Assembly: GCA_029261615.1 (NCBI GenBank)
Contig: JAJDAX010000239.1
Location: 1 to 5,030, forward strand
DNA from: Nitrospinaceae bacterium
GTDB taxonomy: Bacteria; Nitrospinota; Nitrospinia; Nitrospinales; Nitrospinaceae
Reading direction: 5' to 3'
DNA length: 5,030 nucleotides
Shown one piece after another: positions 1 through 4,784 of this stretch (position 1 is the stretch's first letter; every line of letters starts with the position of its first letter). The position numbers and the translations under genes are program-made. Below the pieces are notes generated by a model. It saw nothing but the letters and a program-made list of their open reading frames with translations. It did not search any database and was not told the DNA's origin.

Positions 1-872
1 GCGTGCTGCCAGAAAACCCCCACATCCAGCAGCATACCAACGGAAATGAAAAAGATGCTGCTGAAGTAATCTTTCACCGGCAGAATATCAAGTGATATCT
101 GGTGCTGGTAATCGGATTCAGACAGGATCATTCCAGCGATAAAAGCACCCATCGCCAGCGTCAAGCCCAGGTGGTGCGCAACCCAGGCCGTGCCCAGGAT
201 CAGGAGAATAACAAACAAGGTCAGGTGTTCCTTGTTGCCGAACCGGGCCACGCCATGAAGGACTTTGGGGACTATAAGGCGCGAGGCCAGGAAAACACCC
301 CCCACTGCAAGTGCCGATTTCAACAGCGCCCAGGTAAGGTCCACACCTGATAAAGGAACCTCGCTCCCAAGTAAAGGCACCAGCAGCATTAATGGAAGGA
401 CGCAAATATCCTGAAACAATAAAACGCCAATTCCAACCCTGCCATGGGCAGTGTCGATCTCTGCACGGTCTGTGATCATTTTCAGGACAATCGCCGTACT
501 GCTCAGCCCAACGAGGATTCCAAGAATCAGACCTGTCTGAGTCGAATAACCAAAAACCGGGCTAAGCAGGGTCACGGCTGCTGTGGTGAGGCCTAATTGA
601 AGGGTACCGGCAGTAAAAATCCGGCCAACATTTTTCAAAATGTGACTTAACGAAAATTCGAGACCAATGAGGAACATCAAAAGGATAACGCCAATTTCAG
701 CAAGATGTTCCACCGACTCCGGATCAGAAATCAGACCCAGAGCATGAGGCCCAATCAAAACCCCCGCTACCAGATAGCCCATGATCGAAGGCCATTTGAT
801 TTTATGGAACAATAAATTAATCGGGAGCGAGACTAGAAGAAGAAGCGTCAGGTCCTGTATGATTTCAGCCAT
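1..872 (-). CDS. Kef-type (CPA2) monovalent cation:proton antiporter, 3'-truncated by window edge
   Basis: Reading the minus strand from the ATG at 872 gives 290 uninterrupted residues that run off the left edge, so the C-terminus is missing. The protein is strongly hydrophobic, with about ten membrane segments, and should exchange K+ (or Na+) for H+ at the inner membrane. Family signatures seen: GYLVAGVLIGPHALGL (residues 32-47), LIGLEF (69-74), GLSSTAIVLKM (122-132), the LLFQDI motif (151-156) with Asp155 at the ion-binding QD position of Kef proteins, GAFIAGMIL (242-250), and FFISVGMLLD (274-283). Full-length relatives have about 380 membrane residues and often a C-terminal TrkA-N/RCK domain; whether this one has that domain, or a glutathione-gated KefB/C tail, cannot be seen. 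There is no good Shine-Dalgarno sequence before the ATG. It is divergent from amtB across 128 bp. The family call is firm; the exact ion is inference. Confidence 0.93.
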   Translation of the reverse strand, partial: MAEIIQDLTLLLLVSLPINLLFHKIKWPSIMGYLVAGVLIGPHALGLISDPESVEHLAEIGVILLMFLIGLEFSLSHILKNVGRIFTAGTLQLGLTTAAVTLLSPVFGYSTQTGLILGILVGLSSTAIVLKMITDRAEIDTAHGRVGIGVLLFQDICVLPLMLLVPLLGSEVPLSGVDLTWALLKSALAVGGVFLASRLIVPKVLHGVARFGNKEHLTLFVILLILGTAWVAHHLGLTLAMGAFIAGMILSESDYQHQISLDILPVKDYFSSIFFISVGMLLDVGVFWQH

Positions 873-932
873 AAATTAGTCTATAATGATTTGTTTTTTG
901 CGTCTTTGACCAAAAGGTAATTGGAAAAAGAC

Positions 933-961
933 TTGGGGGGACTTGCCGCTTCCATTATACT
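933..961 (+). promoter_or_regulatory. Candidate sigma-70 promoter of amtB
   Basis: TTGGGG (933-938), a 17-bp spacer and TATACT (956-961) match a housekeeping promoter in spacing, with a good -10 and a poor -35. Transcription would start near 968, giving a leader of about 33 nt before the amtB ATG. A weak -35 is what an activator-dependent gene would show. The -10 overlaps a TATAAT on the opposite strand. Confidence 0.45.
954..959 (-). promoter_or_regulatory. Candidate -10 box for the antiporter gene
   Basis: The minus strand reads TATAAT here, a perfect -10 hexamer, and would give a leader of roughly 75 nt to the ATG at 872. No recognisable -35 sits 16-18 bp upstream. A second option is TATAGA about 8 nt before the ATG, which would make the transcript nearly leaderless; this fits the absence of a Shine-Dalgarno sequence but also lacks a -35. 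Which is used cannot be decided from sequence. Confidence 0.3.
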
Positions 962-985
962 CATGCGTGGCTTCCCGAGGAGAAA

Positions 986-993
986 AAGGAGGT
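986..993 (+). promoter_or_regulatory. Strong Shine-Dalgarno sequence of amtB
   Basis: AAGGAGGT lies 7 nt before the ATG at 1001, a near-perfect anti-16S match at ideal spacing. It fixes the amtB start. A second purine-rich GAGGAG lies just upstream at 977-982. The antiporter gene on the other strand has nothing comparable, so the two divergent genes probably differ greatly in translation rate. Confidence 0.88.
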
Positions 994-1000
994 CCAAATA

Positions 1001-2230
1001 ATGAATCTTGATAACGTTGCGCTGGAACACAGCGGAGATGTGCTCTTCATGTTGTTAGGCGCGGTGATGGTTTTCGCCATGCACGGCGGATTCGCGTTTC
1101 TGGAGGTAGGCACTGTAAGAAGAAAAAACCAGGTCAATGCCCTGGTAAAAATCATAGCTGATTTTGCATTCAGCACCGTGGTCTATTTTGTCGTAGGCTA
1201 CGCCATCGCCTATGGAGTTTATTTTTACAGCTCGGCTGAAACTATCGTTGGCAACAATCAGGGATACGAACTCGTTCATTTCTTTTTCCTGTTGACCTTT
1301 GCGGCCGCCATTCCCGCAATCATTTCGGGGGGTATTGCCGAAAGAGCGAAGTTCTGGCCACAGGTATTCGCTGCCGCCATTTTTGTGGGCGTGGTTTACT
1401 CCACCTTTGAAGGAATGGTTTGGGGAAAAATCAACTTTCTCGGGCAGGAGGGTTCCTGGCTCGCCAACCTGACAGGTGCACCGTTTCACGATTTTGCAGG
1501 ATCCGTCGTTGTCCATTCAATGGGCGGATGGCTGGCTCTTGTTGGCGTGATCATCCTGGGTCCCCGCTTAGGGCGCTGGGACTCCCAGGGACGCAGTCGA
1601 CCCATCCCCGTAAGCAACATCCCCTTTCTCGCGTTAGGCAGTTGGATGCTTTGCGTGGGCTGGTTTGGGTTCAACGTCATGTCCGCCGCCACCCTTACTG
1701 GCATTTCAGGGCTGGTCGCCATGAACTCCCTCTTCGCCATGGCAGGCGGTATCATCACAGCACTCCTCATTTCAGACAACGATCCAGGGTTCGTCCACAA
1801 CGGCGCGCTGGCAGGTCTGGTAGCAATCTGTGCTGGTTCAGATCTGGTTCATCCCATCGGAGCGTTTGCCATCGGTTCGATTGCCGCTGTGATATTCGTT
1901 AAAGGCTTCATCTGGGAACAGGAGAAGTTGAAAATTGATGACGTGCTTGGAGTCTGGCCTTTGCACGGTATCTCAGGTACCTGGGGTGGTATTGCTGCCG
2001 GTATTTTCGGACAAAAAAGCCTGGGGGGATTGGGCGGCGTTTCCTTCGTCTCACAGTTGGTTGGCTCTGTACTCGCAATCGGGGTGGCCCTAACGGCCGG
2101 ATTTGCCGTCTACAAAATACTGGATGCCACTGTGGGTTTGAGGATGGAAAAAGAGGCTGAACAAAGAGGATCCGATCTATCTATACACAAAATCGAATCC
2201 TGCCCGGAAGATGCAACCTCACGATTCTAA
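1001..2230 (+). CDS. amtB: Ammonium transporter (Amt/AmtB family)
   Basis: A complete 409-residue inner-membrane channel that takes up ammonium, probably as a trimer. Conserved sites by comparison with E. coli AmtB: the AER segment (GGIAERAKF, 110-118), gate-like Phe96 and Phe100, Trp153, the DFAGSVVVH block with Asp164 and pore His172, GWFGFN with Trp221/Phe224 and Ser228 at the recruitment site, and the second pore His322 in VWPLHGISGTWGG (318-330). TM1 starts almost at once (FMLLGAVMVFAMHGGFAFLEVG), so there is no cleaved signal peptide of the E. coli kind. The cytoplasmic tail (about 375-409, VGLRMEKEAEQRG) resembles the family segment that contacts PII/GlnK, but no PII gene is next to it here. 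The start is set by the AAGGAGGT at 986. It is monocistronic as far as visible and faces a minus-strand gene downstream. Assignment is very secure. Confidence 0.97.
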   Translation: MNLDNVALEHSGDVLFMLLGAVMVFAMHGGFAFLEVGTVRRKNQVNALVKIIADFAFSTVVYFVVGYAIAYGVYFYSSAETIVGNNQGYELVHFFFLLTFAAAIPAIISGGIAERAKFWPQVFAAAIFVGVVYSTFEGMVWGKINFLGQEGSWLANLTGAPFHDFAGSVVVHSMGGWLALVGVIILGPRLGRWDSQGRSRPIPVSNIPFLALGSWMLCVGWFGFNVMSAATLTGISGLVAMNSLFAMAGGIITALLISDNDPGFVHNGALAGLVAICAGSDLVHPIGAFAIGSIAAVIFVKGFIWEQEKLKIDDVLGVWPLHGISGTWGGIAAGIFGQKSLGGLGGVSFVSQLVGSVLAIGVALTAGFAVYKILDATVGLRMEKEAEQRGSDLSIHKIESCPEDATSRF

Positions 2231-2256
2231 GCGTTTGAACAAGGCAAGCGGGCTTA

Positions 2257-2285
2257 GCTCTTAAGAGCAAATGATGTTTTTTTTT
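2257..2285 (+). terminator. Palindrome plus T9 run after amtB, weak terminator candidate
   Basis: GCTCTTAAGAGC (2257-2268) is a perfect 12-bp palindrome, followed 8 nt later by nine T residues (2277-2285). The hairpin could only form as a 4-bp stem with a TTAA loop, and the gap to the T run is long, so this is not a classic intrinsic terminator. It may help release the amtB transcript, which ends 26 nt upstream, or the palindrome may be a protein site. Confidence 0.3.
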
Positions 2286-2330
2286 AGCGCCCTTCCATAA
2301 GTTCAGACACTGCAACCCGGGCTCTTAAAT

Positions 2331-2353
2331 TTTCACCGCTCACGGTGGTGAAA
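2331..2353. terminator. Hairpin between convergent genes, possible bidirectional terminator
   Basis: TTTCACC (2331-2337) pairs with GGTGAAA (2347-2353). A competing inner stem CACCG/CGGTG (2334-2338/2343-2347) has a CTCA loop. On the plus strand TTATTTT follows; on the minus strand ATTT follows. It directly abuts the TAA of the pentapeptide gene (2354-2356), where a terminator for that gene would sit, and it also faces transcripts leaving amtB. The stem is short and the T tracts modest. Confidence 0.45.
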
Positions 2354-3217
2354 TTATTTTGGGTTGGCCAGAACTTTAAAATCCGTCTCTGAGGACCATT
2401 CGATTTTAAGGTACTCCGGTAATTTGGTTTTAGAATCAAGATGAGCTCTGTTTAACTGGTCGGCTGTGAGGTTGAAAGCCAGGGATATGTCCGCACCATG
2501 CAATTGTGTTCCAACAAGAATGGCATGGTCAAAATCAGCCCCCCTCAGGTTGGCCTTTTTCAGGTTGGCCGCAGATAAATCCGCCCCGCGCAAGAAGGCG
2601 CGTCTAAGGTCAGATTCGGAAAGGTCCACCCTTTCCATCTTAGCATTTCGAAAATCTCCGCTTAATATATTGCAGTCCGACAAATTAGCCGACACCATAC
2701 TGGCTCCACTGAAATCAGCTTTAGCCAGATGAGATTGAGAAATATTGGCACCATCAAGCCTGGCCTTTTTGAGATGGGCTTTGCCCAGGTTGGACTTAGC
2801 CAATTCAGCGTTAGAGAGATCGGCCTCCACCAAAGACACACCTGCCATATAAGCACGACGCAACTTCGTGTTAGTCAGCAACGCCCCATCGGCAACTGCC
2901 TCATTCCAGTTGGTTTCTGAAAAATCCGCACCCGACAAATCCGCACCCGACAATCGTGCTTTTTCAAAATTGATCCGGATCCCCGAGACCTCTTTGAATC
3001 GGGCAGCCTCACAATTGGATTTGTTTAGCTGGGCTCCATTTAAAAAAGCGCCTGAAAAATCCGCCTGTTTCAGATTGGACCCTGTCAGTTGAGCCTCTTT
3101 CAGGCTGCCTGTACTGAGATCGATGCCCGCAAGGTTTTTCTTGACCAGCTTGACCCCATCGAGTTTCTTCCTGGATTGTTCAAGACGCCGGATCCCCTCC
3201 GGTTTTTCACCTGACAT
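2354..3217 (-). CDS. Pentapeptide-repeat protein, 287 residues
   Basis: The protein is almost entirely A(D/N)LxX pentapeptides. With the ATG at 3217 as residue 1, a Leu/Phe/Ile/Met recurs every fifth position from Leu24 to Ile244, about 45 repeats or 11 coils of a right-handed quadrilateral beta-helix, with breaks in the hydrophobic register only near residues 69, 79 and 109. A C-terminal cap reads LTADQLNRAHLDSKTKLPEYL (about 250-270), similar to the LT..QL..A..D..T.LP ending seen in many such proteins. There is no signal peptide or membrane segment, so it is probably cytoplasmic. Function is unknown: some family members mimic DNA and protect gyrase (Qnr, MfpA), but nothing here identifies that role. 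The ATG at 3217 is preferred over an in-frame TTG at 3256, because GGGGGAG lies 5 nt before it and a TATAAT covers the TTG. An exact 15-bp duplication lies at 2922-2951. Confidence 0.92.
   Translation of the reverse strand: MSGEKPEGIRRLEQSRKKLDGVKLVKKNLAGIDLSTGSLKEAQLTGSNLKQADFSGAFLNGAQLNKSNCEAARFKEVSGIRINFEKARLSGADLSGADFSETNWNEAVADGALLTNTKLRRAYMAGVSLVEADLSNAELAKSNLGKAHLKKARLDGANISQSHLAKADFSGASMVSANLSDCNILSGDFRNAKMERVDLSESDLRRAFLRGADLSAANLKKANLRGADFDHAILVGTQLHGADISLAFNLTADQLNRAHLDSKTKLPEYLKIEWSSETDFKVLANPK
2922..2951 (-). repeat. Exact 15-bp tandem duplication inside the pentapeptide gene
   Basis: The plus-strand unit AAATCCGCACCCGAC occurs twice in immediate succession (2922-2936, 2937-2951) with no mismatch. 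On the coding strand it encodes two adjacent copies of a five-residue unit in LSGADLSGADFS (residues 89-100), so one pentapeptide was duplicated in frame. Other repeats in the gene encode similar peptides with diverged codons, which suggests this copy is younger. Confidence 0.9.
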
Positions 3218-3222
3218 AAAAG

Positions 3223-3229
3223 CTCCCCC
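3223..3229 (-). promoter_or_regulatory. Shine-Dalgarno sequence fixing the pentapeptide-gene start
   Basis: On the minus strand GGGGGAG precedes the ATG at 3217 with a 5-nt spacer (CTTTT). The longer reading from a TTG at 3256 has no such site. This decides for a 287-residue product rather than 300. Confidence 0.75.
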
Positions 3230-3255
3230 AAGGGAAAGATAATTAAAGGAAGCCA

Positions 3256-3285
3256 ATTATAGATGATTTTCGATTGACCCTCTAA
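3256..3285 (-). promoter_or_regulatory. Candidate promoter of the pentapeptide gene
   Basis: The minus strand carries a perfect TATAAT at 3261-3256 and a weak TTAGAG at 3285-3280, 18 bp upstream. The start site would be near 3249, giving a leader of about 32 nt to the ATG at 3217. This makes the pentapeptide gene separately transcribed from the HDOD gene upstream. The -35 is embedded in an inverted repeat. Confidence 0.5.
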
Positions 3286-3297
3286 TTTTTCGAGGGT
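3277..3297. repeat. Inverted repeat over the -35 region (possible operator)
   Basis: ACCCTC (3277-3282) and GAGGGT (3292-3297) are perfect 6-bp arms separated by 9 nt. No T run follows on the minus strand, so it is not an obvious terminator for the HDOD gene. It covers the presumed -35 of the pentapeptide gene, where a repressor would bind. Confidence 0.5.
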
Positions 3298-3320
3298 TCT
3301 CCTCTCAGTTCTATAGGAGA
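3298..3320. repeat. Second inverted repeat abutting the first
   Basis: TCTCCT (3298-3303) and AGGAGA (3315-3320) are perfect 6-bp arms separated by 11 nt. It begins at the base after the previous repeat ends. The two centres are about 22 bp apart, close to two helical turns. It could be a second regulator site or part of the 3' untranslated RNA of the HDOD gene. Confidence 0.45.
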
Positions 3321-3395
3321 CTTCCGCCATTGTGATGTTCTGGTATGGGGGAACGACGAAATAATTGAAAGGATGAGAAGGTAGGAATGCTTATA

Positions 3396-4250
3396 TCAGC
3401 CCAGGAAGGACTCAACTGTAAAACTGTACTGGCCGAGGGTTTCGTCCTGAACTTTATTGAAGGTTTCCTCGTTCAGACCCAGCCGTGCCATCGAACCTCT
3501 TTCAATGGAAGGCTTGCCAGGTTCCCCGCTGTTACCCAGTTCAAGATGATAGGCGACGCAATCGGCCAGATGCAGGATGGTGGCCACTTCTGAATGGTTC
3601 GTCGCTCTGGAAGGCTGGTGGACAAAAGGGATGGACTCGTGGAAAACTTCAGGCAATCCCCATTCACGTAAAAGATACCCTCCCATTTCCCCATGATGGA
3701 ACCCGAGAATTTCTTTTTCAACCCCATCCAAATGTTTCTTATCAACCTGCGCCTCTGAAAGTATCAACCGGGCTTGAATCGGGATTTCTTTATAAAACAC
3801 CAGACTGCCAATGTCATGGAGGACTCCCGCAAGGTAAAAACGCTCGGCGTTGGGCTCGTTGAGACCTCGAGCGATCAGACGGGCACACAATCCAACTGCA
3901 ATACTGTGACGCCAAAACTGCTCCATGACGATCAGTTCTTTTGGAATTCCCTTGAACTTGTCAATTACCATGGAGACCAGTGCCAGATCAATGATCTGCT
4001 CCAGCCCGATGATGGACATGGCATGGGTGATACTTTCGACTTTTGAATCAAAACCAAAAAAGGAACTGTTCGAAATCTTCAAAAGACGGGCGGCAAGACC
4101 AGTATCCCCCTGTATTATTTCTGCGTAATCCTGAAAGGTGGATTCGGAATTCGCCAAAGCCATCTGCAATTTGTGATAGACCGCTGGAGCGGTGGCTACG
4201 TTTTCACTGACGAGATCTTTGATTTGAAATTCGGAAGACATCAATTCCAT
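3396..4250 (-). CDS. HDOD-domain signalling protein (stand-alone)
   Basis: A 284-residue soluble protein made of one HDOD domain, an HD-superfamily output domain found in signalling and stress-response proteins. No receiver, GGDEF or EAL domain is attached. Motifs in order: the N-terminal LLKISNSSFFG (56-66), FWRHSIAVG (112-120), AGVLHDIGSL (141-150) with the His145-Asp146 doublet, GFHHGEMGGYLLREWGLP (183-200), FVHQP (209-213) and ILHLADCVAYH (225-235). Most HD metal-ligand positions are kept (His115, His145, Asp146, His186, His211, Asp230), but the GYP motif of HD-GYP phosphodiesterases is absent. No partner is identifiable. The start is uncertain: ATG 4250 has almost no Shine-Dalgarno sequence, while the in-frame ATG at 4241 (MSSEFQ...) has GGAA 8 nt upstream and is equally plausible. 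The domain call is firm; enzymatic activity is unproven. Confidence 0.93.
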   Translation of the reverse strand: MELMSSEFQIKDLVSENVATAPAVYHKLQMALANSESTFQDYAEIIQGDTGLAARLLKISNSSFFGFDSKVESITHAMSIIGLEQIIDLALVSMVIDKFKGIPKELIVMEQFWRHSIAVGLCARLIARGLNEPNAERFYLAGVLHDIGSLVFYKEIPIQARLILSEAQVDKKHLDGVEKEILGFHHGEMGGYLLREWGLPEVFHESIPFVHQPSRATNHSEVATILHLADCVAYHLELGNSGEPGKPSIERGSMARLGLNEETFNKVQDETLGQYSFTVESFLG

Positions 4251-4310
4251 TCCATGTAAAGTTAATACACCATATTAGATATAAAGGGTGAACAGGATTT
4301 TGTCCATACT

Positions 4311-4316
4311 ATTATA
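4311..4316 (-). promoter_or_regulatory. Candidate -10 box of the HDOD gene
   Basis: TATAAT is read on the minus strand within the self-complementary ATTATAAT (4311-4318), about 60 nt before the ATG at 4250. No convincing -35 lies at the right spacing. Because the octamer is palindromic it offers a -10 on either strand. Confidence 0.3.
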
Positions 4317-4511
4317 ATCAAAAGCCTTAAATTCAAACGTAGGACTTGATTCCTGGATCAGGCAACAATTTACAGGCCGTTTTTATAATCTATTCTGGTC
4401 TTCTGTTTTTGAGGCCTTGAACTAAAATCCTGACTAGCCTCAACGATAAAACTTGAAACTTTCCGGGCTTTGTTGGCGATCCTTTTTGAGAATGGTTTTT
4501 TACGAGAATCA

Positions 4512-4538
4512 TTGATTTTCCCTGCTCAGGAAATTCAA
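4512..4538. repeat. Imperfect inverted repeat in the intergenic region
   Basis: TTGATTTTCC (4512-4521) and GGAAATTCAA (4529-4538) pair in 9 of 10 positions around a 7-nt loop, with one T-T mismatch. No T run follows it directly, so it is not a standard terminator. It may be a stem of an RNA or a DNA-binding site. Confidence 0.4.
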
Positions 4539-4585
4539 GACACAGCCTCGGATGAGTTCTCACATAGATTGGAGATACTGACCTG

Positions 4586-4599
4586 CCTCGAAAACGAGG
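4586..4599. repeat. Short perfect hairpin CCTCG-AAAA-CGAGG
   Basis: Five GC-rich base pairs close a tetra-A loop. On the plus strand it is followed by A-rich rather than T-rich sequence, so it is not a terminator for rightward transcription. Function unknown. Confidence 0.4.
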
Positions 4600-4673
4600 T
4601 AAGAAGAAAAAGTTTTGTGAAAAAAAAGATATTTATTTTTATTCTTCTGATCCCCTGATGCAAACCTAACCAG

Positions 4674-4725
4674 AAAATATATTTTTATATTTTTAAAGGT
4701 GTTGGCTATCAATATTTGCTATAGT
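4674..4725 (+). promoter_or_regulatory. Candidate legB promoter: A/T tract plus extended -10
   Basis: TGCTATAGT at 4717-4725 is an extended -10 (TG, one base, then a 5/6 match to TATAAT). Start would be near 4732, giving a leader of about 53 nt. There is no good -35, which extended -10 promoters tolerate. A 24-nt run of only A and T (4674-4697) falls at about -58 to -35, where an UP element would sit. Confidence 0.5.
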
Positions 4726-4762
4726 TTGTTTCTTAACATAAAAATTTTATCTTACCACCCAG

Positions 4763-4774
4763 CCCCAACGGGGA
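4763..4774 (+). promoter_or_regulatory. legB ribosome-binding site inside a small hairpin
   Basis: GGGGA (4770-4774) is the best-spaced Shine-Dalgarno sequence, 10 nt before the ATG at 4785. Its G run is complementary to CCCC at 4763-4766 across a 3-nt AAC loop, so a 4-bp GC stem could mask it. The alternative AGGA at 4779-4782 is only 2 nt from the ATG, which is too close to work well. Confidence 0.4.
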
Positions 4775-4784
4775 AAACAGGACT

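Larger units (their letters stand above)
4251..4784. other. 534-bp intergenic region without a convincing gene
   Basis: This spacer separates the HDOD gene (minus) from the legB-like gene (plus), so both are transcribed outward from it. I find no tRNA, rRNA or recognisable riboswitch. The longest open frame, 4470-4658 on the plus strand, begins with TTG, has no Shine-Dalgarno sequence and encodes no recognisable domain. Visible structure: a CCTG/CAGG mini-hairpin (4352-4362), a 10-bp imperfect inverted repeat (4512-4538), a 5-bp hairpin with an AAAA loop (4586-4599), and increasing A/T content from about 4600 to 4750. It could hold a small RNA or a decayed gene, but neither is supported. Confidence 0.6.

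Noticed and set aside
102..405. Two small open frames (102-350 plus, 118-405 minus) in the first gene
   Set aside because: Both overlap the clearly coding Kef antiporter frame on the minus strand and their translations have no domain character.
933..950. Possible sigma-54 (-24/-12) promoter before amtB
   Set aside because: amtB is often nitrogen-regulated, so I looked for TGGCAC-N5-TTGC. A TTGC exists at 943-946 but the GG required 10 nt upstream of its GC is TT, and other registers match poorly.
1055..1902. Open frames of 104-160 codons overlapping amtB
   Set aside because: They are other-frame readings of a strongly conserved AmtB gene; compositions are Arg/Ser/His-rich and unlike a real protein.
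2354..3217. Qnr/MfpA-type gyrase-protecting protein
   Set aside because: Only the pentapeptide fold is shared. At 287 residues, with a different C-terminal cap and no identifiable Qnr loops, nothing supports that specific role.
3396..4250. HD-GYP cyclic-di-GMP phosphodiesterase
   Set aside because: The HD is followed by IGSLVFY rather than the GYP-type helix, no GYP motif is present, and the N-terminal LLKISNSSFFG block is diagnostic of HDOD.
4465..4475. GGGCTTTGTTG resembling the tip of IS5/IS903-type terminal repeats
   Set aside because: The match is about ten bases, there is no partner repeat, target duplication or transposase fragment nearby.
4470..4658. 62-codon plus-strand open frame in the intergenic region
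   Set aside because: It starts with TTG, has no Shine-Dalgarno sequence, no recognisable motif, and ends in a Lys/Phe/Ile-rich tail that just reflects local A/T sequence.
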